This document shows positions 7,220 to 15,933 of a stretch of DNA of 64,000 nucleotides, piece after piece. Positions within the stretch are counted from its first letter, which is position 1; each line of letters opens with the position of its first letter. The notes under the pieces are model-generated. The model was given only the letters and a program-made list of their open reading frames with translations, did no database searches and was not told where the DNA came from. This DNA comes from Planotetraspora phitsanulokensis (GTDB lineage: Bacteria; Actinomycetota; Actinomycetes; Streptosporangiales; Streptosporangiaceae). The translations under genes were made by a program, and so were the position numbers. The stretch lies in NCBI RefSeq assembly GCF_016863295.1, contig NZ_BOOP01000040.1, forward strand, positions 52,673 through 116,672. The letters are read 5' to 3'.

Positions 7220-9292
7220 GTGCGAGTGCTGGCTGTTGTCCCCGCCCGTGGTGGTTCGGTGGGCGTCCCGCTGAAGAACCTGGAGAAGGTCGGAGGCACT
7301 CCACTGGTCGCGCGAGCGGTCGCCGCGTGTGTGCAGGCCGAGCTCATCGACGAGGTCGTCGTCAGCACCGACCACGACCGCATCGCCGAAGTCGCCGAGA
7401 ACGCGGGAGCGCGCGTCGTACGCCGCCCGGCCGACATCAGCGGCTCGACCGCCTCCAGCGAATCGGCCGTCCTGCACGCCCTGTCCGAGGGCCTGGACGA
7501 GGACCCGGAGATCGTGCTCCTGGTGCAGTGCACCAGCGCCTTCATCGACCCGGCGGACCTCGACGCGGCCATCGCGAAGGTCGTGGCGGGCGAGGCCGAC
7601 TCGGTGTTCTCGGGCACCGAGACCTACGAGTTCGTCTGGACCGGCGACGGCCACGGCGTCAACCACGACCCCGCGACCCGTCCCCGCCGCCAGGACCGCG
7701 ATGCCCAGTTCCGCGAGACCGGCGCGTTCTACGTCATGCGCACCGAGGGCCTGCGTGAGCACGGGCACCGCTTCTTCGGCCGGATCGCCGTCCAGCAGGT
7801 CCCGGCCGAGCACTCGGTCGAGGTGGACACCCCCGAGGACCTGAAGATCGTCCGGGCCCTGGCCCCCGTCGTGGACAGGCCGCTGCCGATCGACGTCGAC
7901 GCCGTGGTGACCGACTTCGACGGCGTGCACACCGACGACCGCGCGTTCGTCGACTCCGAGGGCCGCGAGCTCGTGGCCGTCAGCCGCGCCGACGGCATGG
8001 GCGTCTCGCTCCTCAAGCGGGCCGGCGTCAAGGTCCTGGTGCTGTCGTCCGAGCAGAACCCCGTGGTCGCCGCCCGCGCCGCCAAGCTCGGCGTGCCCGT
8101 CGTCCAGGGCCTGGCCACCAAGCACGAGGCGCTCAGCGAGTGGCTCTCGAGCGAGGGCCTCGACCCCGAGCGGGTCGCCTACATCGGCAACGACGTCAAC
8201 GACCTCGCCGCGATGTCCCTCGTCGGCTGGCCGGTCACCGTACCCGACGCCCACCCCCGTGTCCGCGCCGCCGCGCGTGTGGTGTTGTCGACCCCGGGTG
8301 GCGCCGGAGCCGTCCGCGAGCTGTCGGACCGCGTGCTCGCCGCCCGGCCCGAGGCCGACGCGGCCGCCCCGGTCGCCCGGCCGACCGTCACGGTCACCTC
8401 GGCCGCCTCGCGGCCCCAGCCCGCTCCCGTGCAGATCGGCGACGCGCTGGTCGGCGCCGGTCAGCCGGTCTACATGATCGCCGAGATCGGCATCAACCAC
8501 AACGGCGACGTCGACATCGCCCGCAGGCTGATCGACGTCGCGGCGGACGCCGGCTGCCAGGCCGTCAAGTTCCAGAAGCGGACTCCCGAGATCTGCGTGC
8601 CGGTGGAGCAGCGCAGCCAGATCCGGCAGACTCCGTGGGGCGAGATGACCTACATGGAGTACAAGATCCGAACCGAGTTCGGCTACGACGAGTACTCGCA
8701 GATCGCCAAGCACTCCGAGGAGCGCGGGCTCGCCTGGTTCGCCTCCCCCTGGGACGTCCCCTCGGTCGAGTTCCTCGAGGCGATGGACGTTCCCACGCAC
8801 AAGGTCGCGTCCGCGTCGATCACCGACCACGAGCTGCTCCGGGCGCTCGCGAGCACCGGCAAGCCGATCATCCTGTCGACCGGCATGTCGACGCTGGAGG
8901 AGATCGACAAGGCGGTGGAGATCCTCGGCACCTCCAAGCTCGTGATGATGCACGCCACCTCGACCTACCCGCTGCCTCCGGAAGAGGCGAACCTCCGCAC
9001 CATCGTCACCCTCCAGGAGAGGTACGGCGTGCCGGTCGGGTACTCGGGTCACGAGCGCGGCCTGCAGATCTCGCTCGCGGCGGTCACGCTCGGCGCGGTC
9101 ACCGTCGAGCGGCACATCACGCTCGACCGGACCATGTGGGGTTCGGACCACGCCGCCTCCCTCGAGCCGAGCGGCCTGGAGCACCTGGTCCGGGACATCC
9201 GCATCATCGAGAGCGCGCTCGGCGACGGCGTCAAGCGCGTCTTCCCGGGCGAGGAGGCCCCCCGCGCCCGCCTGCGCCGCACCACCGTGTGA
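7220..9292 (+). CDS. Trifunctional nonulosonate enzyme: CMP-sugar synthetase, KdsC-like phosphatase and NeuB-type synthase
   Basis: A 690-aa fusion. Residues 1-220 are a NeuA-type cytidylyltransferase (VPARGGSVGVPLKNL). Residues 228-380 are a KdsC-like HAD phosphatase with DFDGVHTDD at 232-240 and IGNDVND at 322-328. After a Pro/Ala linker, residues 411-690 are a NeuB synthase barrel (IAEIGINHNGD at 420, LSTGMS, GSDHAASLEP from 641). NeuB enzymes condense PEP with a six-carbon sugar; the usual C-terminal SAF domain is absent. GTG at 7220 is chosen because AGAAGGAG ends six bases upstream. Together the domains would make a nonulosonate 9-phosphate, dephosphorylate it and activate it as CMP-sugar, which matches the Kdn route from mannose 6-phosphate (inference). 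It heads an operon with two glycosyltransferases. Confidence 0.9.
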   Translation: MRVLAVVPARGGSVGVPLKNLEKVGGTPLVARAVAACVQAELIDEVVVSTDHDRIAEVAENAGARVVRRPADISGSTASSESAVLHALSEGLDEDPEIVLLVQCTSAFIDPADLDAAIAKVVAGEADSVFSGTETYEFVWTGDGHGVNHDPATRPRRQDRDAQFRETGAFYVMRTEGLREHGHRFFGRIAVQQVPAEHSVEVDTPEDLKIVRALAPVVDRPLPIDVDAVVTDFDGVHTDDRAFVDSEGRELVAVSRADGMGVSLLKRAGVKVLVLSSEQNPVVAARAAKLGVPVVQGLATKHEALSEWLSSEGLDPERVAYIGNDVNDLAAMSLVGWPVTVPDAHPRVRAAARVVLSTPGGAGAVRELSDRVLAARPEADAAAPVARPTVTVTSAASRPQPAPVQIGDALVGAGQPVYMIAEIGINHNGDVDIARRLIDVAADAGCQAVKFQKRTPEICVPVEQRSQIRQTPWGEMTYMEYKIRTEFGYDEYSQIAKHSEERGLAWFASPWDVPSVEFLEAMDVPTHKVASASITDHELLRALASTGKPIILSTGMSTLEEIDKAVEILGTSKLVMMHATSTYPLPPEEANLRTIVTLQERYGVPVGYSGHERGLQISLAAVTLGAVTVERHITLDRTMWGSDHAASLEPSGLEHLVRDIRIIESALGDGVKRVFPGEEAPRARLRRTTV

Positions 9293-9305
9293 TCGCGGAG
9301 GGCTG

Positions 9306-10247
9306 GTGATCACACTTTCGGTCGTCGTGCCGGTCCGTGACGGGGAACCGTACATAGCCGACGCCCTGACGTCTCTGGTCCGGAACGTGTCCAGCACGTT
9401 CCGGACCGAGGTCATCGTCGTCGACGACGGATCGGCCGACGCCACCCCGGAGGTCGTCGAGGACTTCCGGGACGACCTGCCGGGGCTCGCGGTCATCAGG
9501 AACCCGGCTCCCGTCGGCCTCGCCGACGCAAGGAACCTGGGGCTGCGGCAAGCCACCGGCAGGTACGTGACGTTCCTCGACGGCGACGACTGGCTGGCGC
9601 CCGGCTACCTGGCCCAGCTGGTGTCGGCCATCGAGGGGTTCGGCTGCGACTTCGTCCGGGTGGACCACATCCGGGCGGAGGGCCGCAAGCGGGAGATCTT
9701 CCGCGCGCCGGAGGCCCGCAGGAACGTCGTCCTCGACCCGCGGGAGTCCATCCTGCCCGCAGGCGCCAAGACGCTGGTCGACTACCCCTTCGCATGGGCC
9801 GGCATCTACCGCCGCGAGTTGGGTGAGCTGCTCACCTTCCCGAGCGGCCTGCACACGGCCGAGGACCGTCCGTGGATCTGGCGGCTGCACCAGCGGACGA
9901 GGTCGTTCGCGATGGTGTCGCTTGCGGGGGTGTTCTACCGCCGGGGTTTGCCAGGCTCCCTCACGCAGGTCGGCGACGATCGGCAGCTGTACTTCTTCGA
10001 CGCGTTCGAGCAGGTCTTCGCGGAGGTCGAGGAGAGGTTCCGGCCCAAGGCGATCCGGACGTTCTGCGCGTTGCTCGTCAACCATCTCGAGGCGGGGCAC
10101 CGGTTCACCCCGGAGACCGCGGCCCGTTTCTCGGCCCGGGCCACGGAGGTGCTGACCGCCCTCCCGGAGGATCTTCTCGCCGAGGCCATCGCGACCAACG
10201 AGCCCGAGCGGCAGGCTACGCTGCTGCGCCTGAAGGAGGGCTCATGA
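9306..10247 (+). CDS. Family 2 glycosyltransferase
   Basis: A 313-aa GT-A glycosyltransferase. The N-terminus LSVVVPVRDGEPYI and the nucleotide-sugar motifs VIVVDDGSAD and FLDGDDW are typical of GT2; an acidic AEDRPWIW further on is the likely catalytic-base region. It begins with GTG 13 bases after the nonulosonate enzyme, with GGAG upstream, and overlaps the next gene by ATGA. There are no membrane helices, so it acts at the cytoplasmic side. Context suggests it builds a repeat unit of a nonulosonic-acid-containing wall polymer. Donor and acceptor are unknown. Confidence 0.88.
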   Translation: MITLSVVVPVRDGEPYIADALTSLVRNVSSTFRTEVIVVDDGSADATPEVVEDFRDDLPGLAVIRNPAPVGLADARNLGLRQATGRYVTFLDGDDWLAPGYLAQLVSAIEGFGCDFVRVDHIRAEGRKREIFRAPEARRNVVLDPRESILPAGAKTLVDYPFAWAGIYRRELGELLTFPSGLHTAEDRPWIWRLHQRTRSFAMVSLAGVFYRRGLPGSLTQVGDDRQLYFFDAFEQVFAEVEERFRPKAIRTFCALLVNHLEAGHRFTPETAARFSARATEVLTALPEDLLAEAIATNEPERQATLLRLKEGS

Positions 10248-11542
10248 ACCAGGTGTTCCACGCCTCGCGGTTCTTCGGGGCGATGACCATCGCGGCCGCG
10301 ATCGACGCGGGGGCGTTCGGCTCCGCGGACCGGCGGGTGTTGCTCGTCACCAACAACGCGGACATCCCCGAGGTCGCCCAGTCTCTGGACGAGACGCCCG
10401 GGTTCGCCGCGCTGCGCGACAGGTTCGACGAGATCCGTTCGTGGAACGAGATCATCGCGCCGCTGCACCCGTCCGAGTGGAAGGCCCGCGCGGTCGAGGC
10501 GCCCCTGTTCGCACGGCTGCTGGAATCCCACCTGGGCATCGACCGCGTGGACGAACTGGTCCTGGAGTCGGTCATCGTCTCGCCGGCCCGCACGCTGCCC
10601 GGGCTGTTCAAGGACTGCAGGCTGACGGTCTACTCCGACGGCCTGATGGCCCACAGCCCGACCAGGGACCCGCTGCCAGCGGAGATCTCCGCCAGGGTCG
10701 CCCGGCTCATCCATCTCGGCCTGGTTCCCGGTCTGACTCCCCTGCTCCTCACCGAGCACGGCGTGCCGTCCCACGAGTTGCCGGTCGACGCCTTCCGGCG
10801 GGTCGTCGCGCAGGTCGCGGCCACGGAGCCGGACGGCCTGCAGGGCGACGCGGTCGTGCTCGGGCAGTATCTGGCGGCCCTCGGCATCGTCACCCCGCAG
10901 GAGGAGGCCGAGCTGCACGCCTCCATGTTGCGGGCCCTGGTCGCCAGGGGGCATGAGCGGATCGTGTTCAAACCGCACCCGGCCGCGGGACGGCGGCAGA
11001 GCATGCAGCTCAAGCGGATCGCGGCGGACGTCGGCGCGCACCTGGTCATGGCGGGTGAGCACATCCCCGCCGAGGTCCTGTTCGCCAAGGTACGGCCCGC
11101 ACTCGTCGTCAGCTGCTTCTCCACGGCACTGATGACGGCGCGGAAGTTCTTCGGCCTGCCCGTGGCGTCCATGGGCACGGACCTGCTGCTGGAGCGGCTC
11201 AAGCCGTTCGAGAACAGTAACCGGATCCCGGTCACGATCGTCGACGCGAGCGTCCCCCGGCTGGCCGCGGACGGCTCCCTGTCCGCGCCCGCACCCGTCG
11301 ACCTCGGCGAACTCATCGGCGCCGTCGCGTACTGCATGCAGAGTGAGCGTCACCCGGAGCTGCGCGAGACCGCGCGGGCATACGTCGAGGCGAACGGGCA
11401 CGCGCGGTACTTCAAGAAGCGGCGGCTCGAGGTGCTGAACCTGCTACCGGAGCCTGAGCCCGTCCCGGAATCCGAGCCTGCCCCGGAGCCGGAACCCGTG
11501 GCGGCGCCGACGTCACGGCTGCGCCGCCTCATCGGGCGTTAG
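10244..11542 (+). CDS. Polysialyltransferase-like glycosyltransferase
   Basis: A 432-aa protein resembling the alpha-2,8-polysialyltransferase family (PF07388 type). The motifs shared by bacterial sialyltransferases of GT38/GT52 type are visible: an acidic-Gly motif YSDGLM, the KPHP motif in IVFKPHPAAG, and a Ser/Thr motif in VSCFSTALMTARKF. The C-terminus is a Glu/Pro-rich tail (PEPEPVPESEPAPEPEP) ending in basic residues. Its ATG overlaps the GT2 stop (ATGA). With a CMP-nonulosonate synthesised by the first gene of the operon, this is the best candidate for the transferase using that donor. Exact linkage and acceptor are unknown. Confidence 0.78.
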   Translation: MNQVFHASRFFGAMTIAAAIDAGAFGSADRRVLLVTNNADIPEVAQSLDETPGFAALRDRFDEIRSWNEIIAPLHPSEWKARAVEAPLFARLLESHLGIDRVDELVLESVIVSPARTLPGLFKDCRLTVYSDGLMAHSPTRDPLPAEISARVARLIHLGLVPGLTPLLLTEHGVPSHELPVDAFRRVVAQVAATEPDGLQGDAVVLGQYLAALGIVTPQEEAELHASMLRALVARGHERIVFKPHPAAGRRQSMQLKRIAADVGAHLVMAGEHIPAEVLFAKVRPALVVSCFSTALMTARKFFGLPVASMGTDLLLERLKPFENSNRIPVTIVDASVPRLAADGSLSAPAPVDLGELIGAVAYCMQSERHPELRETARAYVEANGHARYFKKRRLEVLNLLPEPEPVPESEPAPEPEPVAAPTSRLRRLIGR

Positions 11543-11585
11543 GCCGGGTCTCCCCCGCGCGGGAACGCTCTGGGCCCCGAAAGGC

Positions 11586-11622
11586 GAGAATGCCCGCCGC
11601 TGTGTGCGCGGCGGGCATTCTC
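11586..11622. terminator. Bidirectional terminator hairpin between convergent operons
   Basis: GAGAATGCCCGCCGC and its exact reverse complement form a 15-bp stem around a 7-base loop. It lies 43 bases after the stop at 11542 and 26 bases beyond the stop of the convergent gene at 11649, with TCGTTCTC after the stem on the plus strand. It would end transcription from both sides. Confidence 0.88.
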
Positions 11623-11648
11623 GTTCTCAGACGGCCAGGTGAACGCTG

Positions 11649-12869
11649 TCAGAACGCCTTGAGGTAACGCCGCATCCGCCGCTTGGCGCGGTAGCCGTAC
11701 TTGAGAACCTTGGGCGGGACCTCGAGACGGAGCCGGGCCCGGCGGCGGGCCGTGGCGTGTTCGGGTGAGTCGAGGACGGAGCGGGCCGGGACGAGAGTGC
11801 CGGCCTGGGCGGCCGCCACCAGCCCAGAGACCCGGTCGACCCAGTCGCTGGCCGAGGCGTCGTGGAAGTAGTTGGCCTGGCACCACGCCTCCGTCGGCAT
11901 GCGGAAGTCGGCCTTGGCCAGGTCCTCCATCGTGCCGAGGCAACCGCTGCCCTCGAAGACGAGGTTGATCATCTCCGCGCTGACCCCGAAGTCGGACAAC
12001 ACGAGCAGCGGCACCCGCTGGGCGATCGCCTCGAGCGCGGCGGTCGAGCTGACGGTGACGAAGCCCGCGGCGTGGGTCAGGTGCTCGTGCATGGGACCCG
12101 CGGCGAAACGGACGGCGTCCTCGCGGACCCGGCCCTCCGCCGCCATCGACATCCAGAGCCGCTCGTAGTGGTGGCGCTCGTTGTGCGTCTGACGTTCCGA
12201 GTCGCGGGCCCGCAGCTTGACCACGACGTCGAGATCGGGCCGGTTCGCGGCGAGGTCGGCGAGGGCGAGCAGGATCTGCTCGCGCTCCTCGCGGCGCCGC
12301 GGCACCTTGGCCTGGGTCGCGAAGATCACGCGGTCGCGGGCGCCCTGCGGTGCGGGGGCGCCGAGGTCGAGGTACGGCAGGCGGGCCAGCGCGACTCCGC
12401 CGCCTCCGCCGAGCTCACGGCCGATCGCGGAGAACTCGGCGACCTCGCGGCCGCTGTGGACGACGAACAGGTCGCAGCCGCTGCGGAACAGCCAGGCCTT
12501 CTCCGTGGCGGGGACCGAGATGCCGGGCAGCCCGGACACGAACACCGGCCGGGGCCGCAGGTCGGCGAGGATCTCCGCGGCGAGCACGTCGACGACGGGG
12601 CCGGTGCAGGCGAGCAGGACGACGTCGGGGCGGAACCGCTCGGCGGCCTTGCGCAACTGCCTGGACGACACGACCGCGGGGAGCGCGTCCGGTCCGGCGC
12701 CGGCGACTCTGGTGCCGCTCACGGCGGCGGCGATCTGGCTCTCCGAGGGGGCGATGGGCGTCCGTACGACCGCCATTTCGGTCGGCCACGACGCCGGGAG
12801 CGTGTCGAGCAGGCCCGCGGCCCACTTCAGATAGGAATCAGCGTCGGCGACGGCGAGCACGCGGGTCAA
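11649..12869 (-). CDS. Putative glycosyltransferase, DUF6716-like
   Basis: A 406-aa soluble protein without a signal peptide. It begins with MTRVLAVADADSYLKWAAGLL and contains a late Ser/Thr-rich motif (GFVTVSSTAALEAIAQRVPLLVL) like the S/T motif of GT-B sialyltransferase-like enzymes, plus a middle VVVKLRARD strand where relatives have the KxHP motif. It resembles actinobacterial proteins annotated DUF6716 putative glycosyltransferase. The start is TTG at 12869, overlapping the previous stop (TTGA) with AAAGG upstream. It probably works with the gene in front of it and the opposite operon at 7220-11542. Specificity is unknown. Confidence 0.65.
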   Translation of the reverse strand: MTRVLAVADADSYLKWAAGLLDTLPASWPTEMAVVRTPIAPSESQIAAAVSGTRVAGAGPDALPAVVSSRQLRKAAERFRPDVVLLACTGPVVDVLAAEILADLRPRPVFVSGLPGISVPATEKAWLFRSGCDLFVVHSGREVAEFSAIGRELGGGGGVALARLPYLDLGAPAPQGARDRVIFATQAKVPRRREEREQILLALADLAANRPDLDVVVKLRARDSERQTHNERHHYERLWMSMAAEGRVREDAVRFAAGPMHEHLTHAAGFVTVSSTAALEAIAQRVPLLVLSDFGVSAEMINLVFEGSGCLGTMEDLAKADFRMPTEAWCQANYFHDASASDWVDRVSGLVAAAQAGTLVPARSVLDSPEHATARRRARLRLEVPPKVLKYGYRAKRRMRRYLKAF

Positions 12870-14029
12870 GAAGCAACCTTTCCGGGGTCCGGGGTAGCCC
12901 CCGGATGAACACTGCCGGGGGCCGGGGTCGTCCCCGGATGAACACTGCCGGAGCCGGGGGTCGCCCCCGGAAGATCACTGCCGGAGCCGGGGCTCGTCCC
13001 AGGCCGGCCTCCGCCGGAGCCCGGCTCGGCTCCCGGCGAGGCGTGGTGGGCGAACTGCTGCAGGTGGGTGCGCAACGACGGTCCGGCCGAGGCGGTCCAC
13101 CACTCGTCGGGGACCTCCACGGTCTCGACGGGGACGCCGCGGGCCGCGAGCAGCACGCGCAACGAGGTCACCGCAGTGGAGGGCATGCTCAGCACCCGCT
13201 GGTCGGGGCCGAGGTCCCGCAGGGTCATCTCCACGGGGATGCCGACGTCGTTGATGGTGAGGCCGGGGATCCTGCTCACCCGCTCGAGGTCGCGGGGATC
13301 CTCACGCCGGTGCGGGTAGTACGCCACCGGCTCGCCGATGCCCTCCAGCCAGCCCAGGTAGCGGTCCCGGTGGATCAGGCCGTTCCTGACGAGGGAGGTG
13401 CCGAGCACGATCGTGCGCTCCTGCGGCGGACGCTCGCTGGGCTGGGACCGCAACCAGGCGAAGTCGTGCGTGACGAGCCGGGTGCCGGTCTTCCGCACGG
13501 CCGAGGCGAGGTCGTCGGGCACGGGTAACGCGGTGAAGACGGTGAGCTTGCGGCCGCGGAGGCGGAAGCCGGCGGTCGCGCCGAGCACCGACCGGCCGAA
13601 ACTCGGCTTGCCTCTGGCCCGCAGGAGCGGCCGGCGGGAGCTGAGCAGCTCCAGCAGATGAATGGTGGCGAGACCGTCGTCGACCAGAATCGTGCGGCCG
13701 GGGATCGAGGTGACGAGCGCGAACTGGACCCGCCCGGAGAAGGCGTCGCCCACCGCCCAGGTGCGGCCGGGACGCGGCATGCGCCCGGAGGGCTCCTCGA
13801 AGGCGAGTCCTTCGGGTAGGCGGAGGCTGTTGAGCGCTTTGCGGGTGAGCCTCAGCGCGGGCAGACCCGCACGAGGCACGACACGGGTCTCAGACCCGAG
13901 GAGCCCCGCGTGGTGTGCTTCCACCACGCATAGGAGCTGCAGCGGGGACTCCACCCACGCGACGGCCGACCCTTGCTCATCGACGTGGTTGCGACCCTCG
14001 ATATCCACGCCCCGTAATGACCCATTCAC
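12866..14029 (-). CDS. Putative sialyltransferase-like (GT52-like) protein with a repeat tail
   Basis: A protein of about 387 aa. Its N-terminal strand AWVESPLQLLCVVEAHHAG resembles the opening of GT52 lipooligosaccharide sialyltransferases. A D-D-G motif (ILVDDGLATIHL) and an S/T motif (LSMPSTAVTSLRVLL) follow. The last 55 residues are a Gly/Pro/Ser/Thr tail of 11-residue repeats. The start is uncertain: GTG at 14029 is chosen, but GTG at 14011 is also possible and neither has a strong ribosome site. It is the first gene of a two-gene operon, overlapping the next by TTGA, and is divergent from the sulfatase gene. Likely role: transfer of a nonulosonic acid onto a surface glycan (inference). 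Confidence 0.6.
   Translation of the reverse strand: MNGSLRGVDIEGRNHVDEQGSAVAWVESPLQLLCVVEAHHAGLLGSETRVVPRAGLPALRLTRKALNSLRLPEGLAFEEPSGRMPRPGRTWAVGDAFSGRVQFALVTSIPGRTILVDDGLATIHLLELLSSRRPLLRARGKPSFGRSVLGATAGFRLRGRKLTVFTALPVPDDLASAVRKTGTRLVTHDFAWLRSQPSERPPQERTIVLGTSLVRNGLIHRDRYLGWLEGIGEPVAYYPHRREDPRDLERVSRIPGLTINDVGIPVEMTLRDLGPDQRVLSMPSTAVTSLRVLLAARGVPVETVEVPDEWWTASAGPSLRTHLQQFAHHASPGAEPGSGGGRPGTSPGSGSDLPGATPGSGSVHPGTTPAPGSVHPGATPDPGKVAS
12875..13006 (-). repeat. Four 33-bp tandem repeats coding an 11-residue motif
   Basis: Four in-frame units of 33 bases encode RPGTSPGSGSD, LPGATPGSGSV, HPGTTPAPGSV and HPGATPDPGKV at the end of the GT52-like protein. The unit length is a multiple of three, so copy number can change without a frameshift. 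The tail is probably disordered. Confidence 0.85.
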
Positions 14030-14173
14030 GACCTGTCCAGAATAGCCAGCGAAGGCTACAGCGGCAGGAACATGCGGTGAACACAGGTTGAAAGGATCTT
14101 CATTCCTCGCAGGCCATACCGGGTGGGCATGGCCCGCCGCCGTCGCCTCGCATCTCACACCGTCATCCGAATA

Positions 14174-14190
14174 ATACGGTTTGTCCGTAT
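14174..14190. promoter_or_regulatory. ATACGG inverted repeat in the sulfatase promoter region
   Basis: ATACGG and CCGTAT flank TTTGT in a locally AT-richer part of the 223-base region between the GT52-like gene and the sulfatase gene. It lies about 63 bases before the sulfatase ATG and may be an operator or part of a promoter; the binding protein is unknown. Confidence 0.35.
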
Positions 14191-14252
14191 ATGCGAACCT
14201 TGTGTACTCATTCGATTACAGGGCGTGCGTTTTTCCTGGTGGGTCGTTGGCA

Positions 14253-15761
14253 ATGTTCTACGCCGTGCCCCTAACGAAGAGATCCAGAGGATGGTGGCCC
14301 TGGCTCGCCGGTGCACTCGTCTTGTGCACGGCGTTCTCCAGCGCGGCGCACGGCGAACCAGCACCGACCCAGCGGCCGAACATCGTCTTCATCCTGACCG
14401 ACGACCTGAACACCACCGATCTGCAGAGATTTCCCAACATCTGGAATCTGCTCGTCCGGCAGGGGGCGTCGTTCTCGCACTTCTTCGTCACCAACCCGTG
14501 GTGCTGCCCGTCGCGGTCATCGATTCTCCGCTCGCAATACGTCCACAGCCACGGAGTGGTGAGCAATCGCCTGCCGACGGGCGGCTTTCCCAAGTTCCGG
14601 CCGATGGAGGAATCCACCATCGGGACCTGGATGAACGATGCGGGCTATCGCACCGGCCTGATGGGCAAGTACCTCAACCAGTACCCCATGGGCGCCCCCT
14701 GGTCGCACGTCCCGCCCGGCTGGGACCAGTGGGCGGTGCCGGTCACCCGTCTCTACCAGGAGTACGGCTACGCGCTCAACGAGAACGGAACGGTCTTCCA
14801 GTACGGCAACACCTCTGAGGACTACCTGGAAGACGTGATCAGTGCGAAGGCGGACAGGTTCGTCTCACAACGCGGCACGGACCCCTTCTTCCTCTATCTC
14901 GCACCGGTCGCTCCCCACCTGCCGGCCAACCACGCTCCCCGGCACGAGTGGGCGTTCGCCGGCGAACCCGCGCCCCGGACGCTCTCGTTCGACCAGCAGG
15001 ACCTGTCGGCCGAGCCGCTCTGGCTGCAACAGCGGCCGCCGCTCTCCGTCAGGGACGTGCGCCGGATCGACACGATCTATCAGAACCGCGCACGGGCGAT
15101 GCTCGGCGTGGACGACATGGTCGGCAAGCTCGTCACGTCGCTCCAGCAGTCGGGACAGCTCGACAACACCTACATCTTCTTCGCCTCCGACAACGGCTTC
15201 CATCTCGGCCAGCACCGGCTCGAGCCCGGCAAGACGACGCCGTTCGAGGAGGACATCCGGATCCCCATGATCGTCAGGGGTCCCGGAATCGCTCCCGGCA
15301 GCACGATCGACCAGATCTCGTCGACCGTCGACCTCTCCCCCACGTTCGCCGATCTGGGGCGCGCCTCCACCCCGGCGTTCGCCGAGGGTCGTTCGCTCGT
15401 CCCGCTGCTGCAGGGCCGCAAGGTCCCGTGGCGTGACGCCGCGCTGGTGGAGTTCGTGCACGCGGCCTACTCGCCGCTCTGCCCGCCCACCTACAACGCG
15501 CTGCGCACCGCGCAGTACGCCTACGTGGAGTACGAGACGGGCGAGCGACAGCTCTACGACCTGTACGCCGACCCGAACGAGATGCACAACATCGCGGCGA
15601 CCGCCGACCCACAGTTGATCGCCGCCCTGTCGGCACGGCTGGCCGCGCTGCACGCGTGCAGCGGGGAGACCTGCCGCATCGCGGACTCGACTCTTCCGGA
15701 CTCGGCACGCCTGGCGAGGGCGCCCCCCGCGAGGGGCGGGGGCGCCCCGCCCTTCACCTGA
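14253..15761 (+). CDS. Secreted sulfatase, type I (formylglycine-dependent)
   Basis: A 502-aa hydrolase of the alkaline phosphatase/sulfatase superfamily. After a signal-like start (MFYAVPLTKRSRGWW and a hydrophobic run ending near AHG), the catalytic domain shows NIVFILTDDLN with metal-binding aspartates, CxPSR at Cys84-Arg88 (CCPSR) whose Cys is converted to formylglycine, GKYLNQY, and ASDNGFHLGQHRL near the second metal site. It would remove sulfate from a sulfated carbohydrate or aryl substrate outside the cell. It is divergent from the GT genes, so a role in trimming a surface or environmental glycan is possible. The ATG at 14253 has only a weak ribosome site; a GTG at 14265 is an alternative. 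Confidence 0.85.
   Translation: MFYAVPLTKRSRGWWPWLAGALVLCTAFSSAAHGEPAPTQRPNIVFILTDDLNTTDLQRFPNIWNLLVRQGASFSHFFVTNPWCCPSRSSILRSQYVHSHGVVSNRLPTGGFPKFRPMEESTIGTWMNDAGYRTGLMGKYLNQYPMGAPWSHVPPGWDQWAVPVTRLYQEYGYALNENGTVFQYGNTSEDYLEDVISAKADRFVSQRGTDPFFLYLAPVAPHLPANHAPRHEWAFAGEPAPRTLSFDQQDLSAEPLWLQQRPPLSVRDVRRIDTIYQNRARAMLGVDDMVGKLVTSLQQSGQLDNTYIFFASDNGFHLGQHRLEPGKTTPFEEDIRIPMIVRGPGIAPGSTIDQISSTVDLSPTFADLGRASTPAFAEGRSLVPLLQGRKVPWRDAALVEFVHAAYSPLCPPTYNALRTAQYAYVEYETGERQLYDLYADPNEMHNIAATADPQLIAALSARLAALHACSGETCRIADSTLPDSARLARAPPARGGGAPPFT
15718..15747 (+). terminator. GC-rich hairpin at the end of the sulfatase gene
   Basis: GGGCGCCCCC and GGGGGCGCCC form a 10-bp stem with a 10-base loop. The hairpin lies inside the last codons of the sulfatase gene, ending 14 bases before its last base. 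There is no T-run, so it is either a GC-type actinomycete terminator or an mRNA 3'-stabilising structure. Confidence 0.55.
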
Positions 15762-15933
15762 CCGGCCGCGTGACCATCCGCGCGACCATCCGCGCGACCT
15801 GTCCGCCTGAACACGACACGAGCGGCCATCGCCCATCCGGGCGGTGGCCGCTCACCGTCTCCGCGACCGCACCACTCCAGCAGCCCGGCGCGAACCATCG
15901 CGGCGTCACGGCCGCCGAGCACCGGAACACTCC

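Noticed and set aside
8480..9292. NeuB portion considered truncated because the SAF domain is missing
   Set aside because: The barrel motifs are complete through the SDHAASLEP region and the frame ends cleanly before the next gene, so it looks like a genuine domain architecture.
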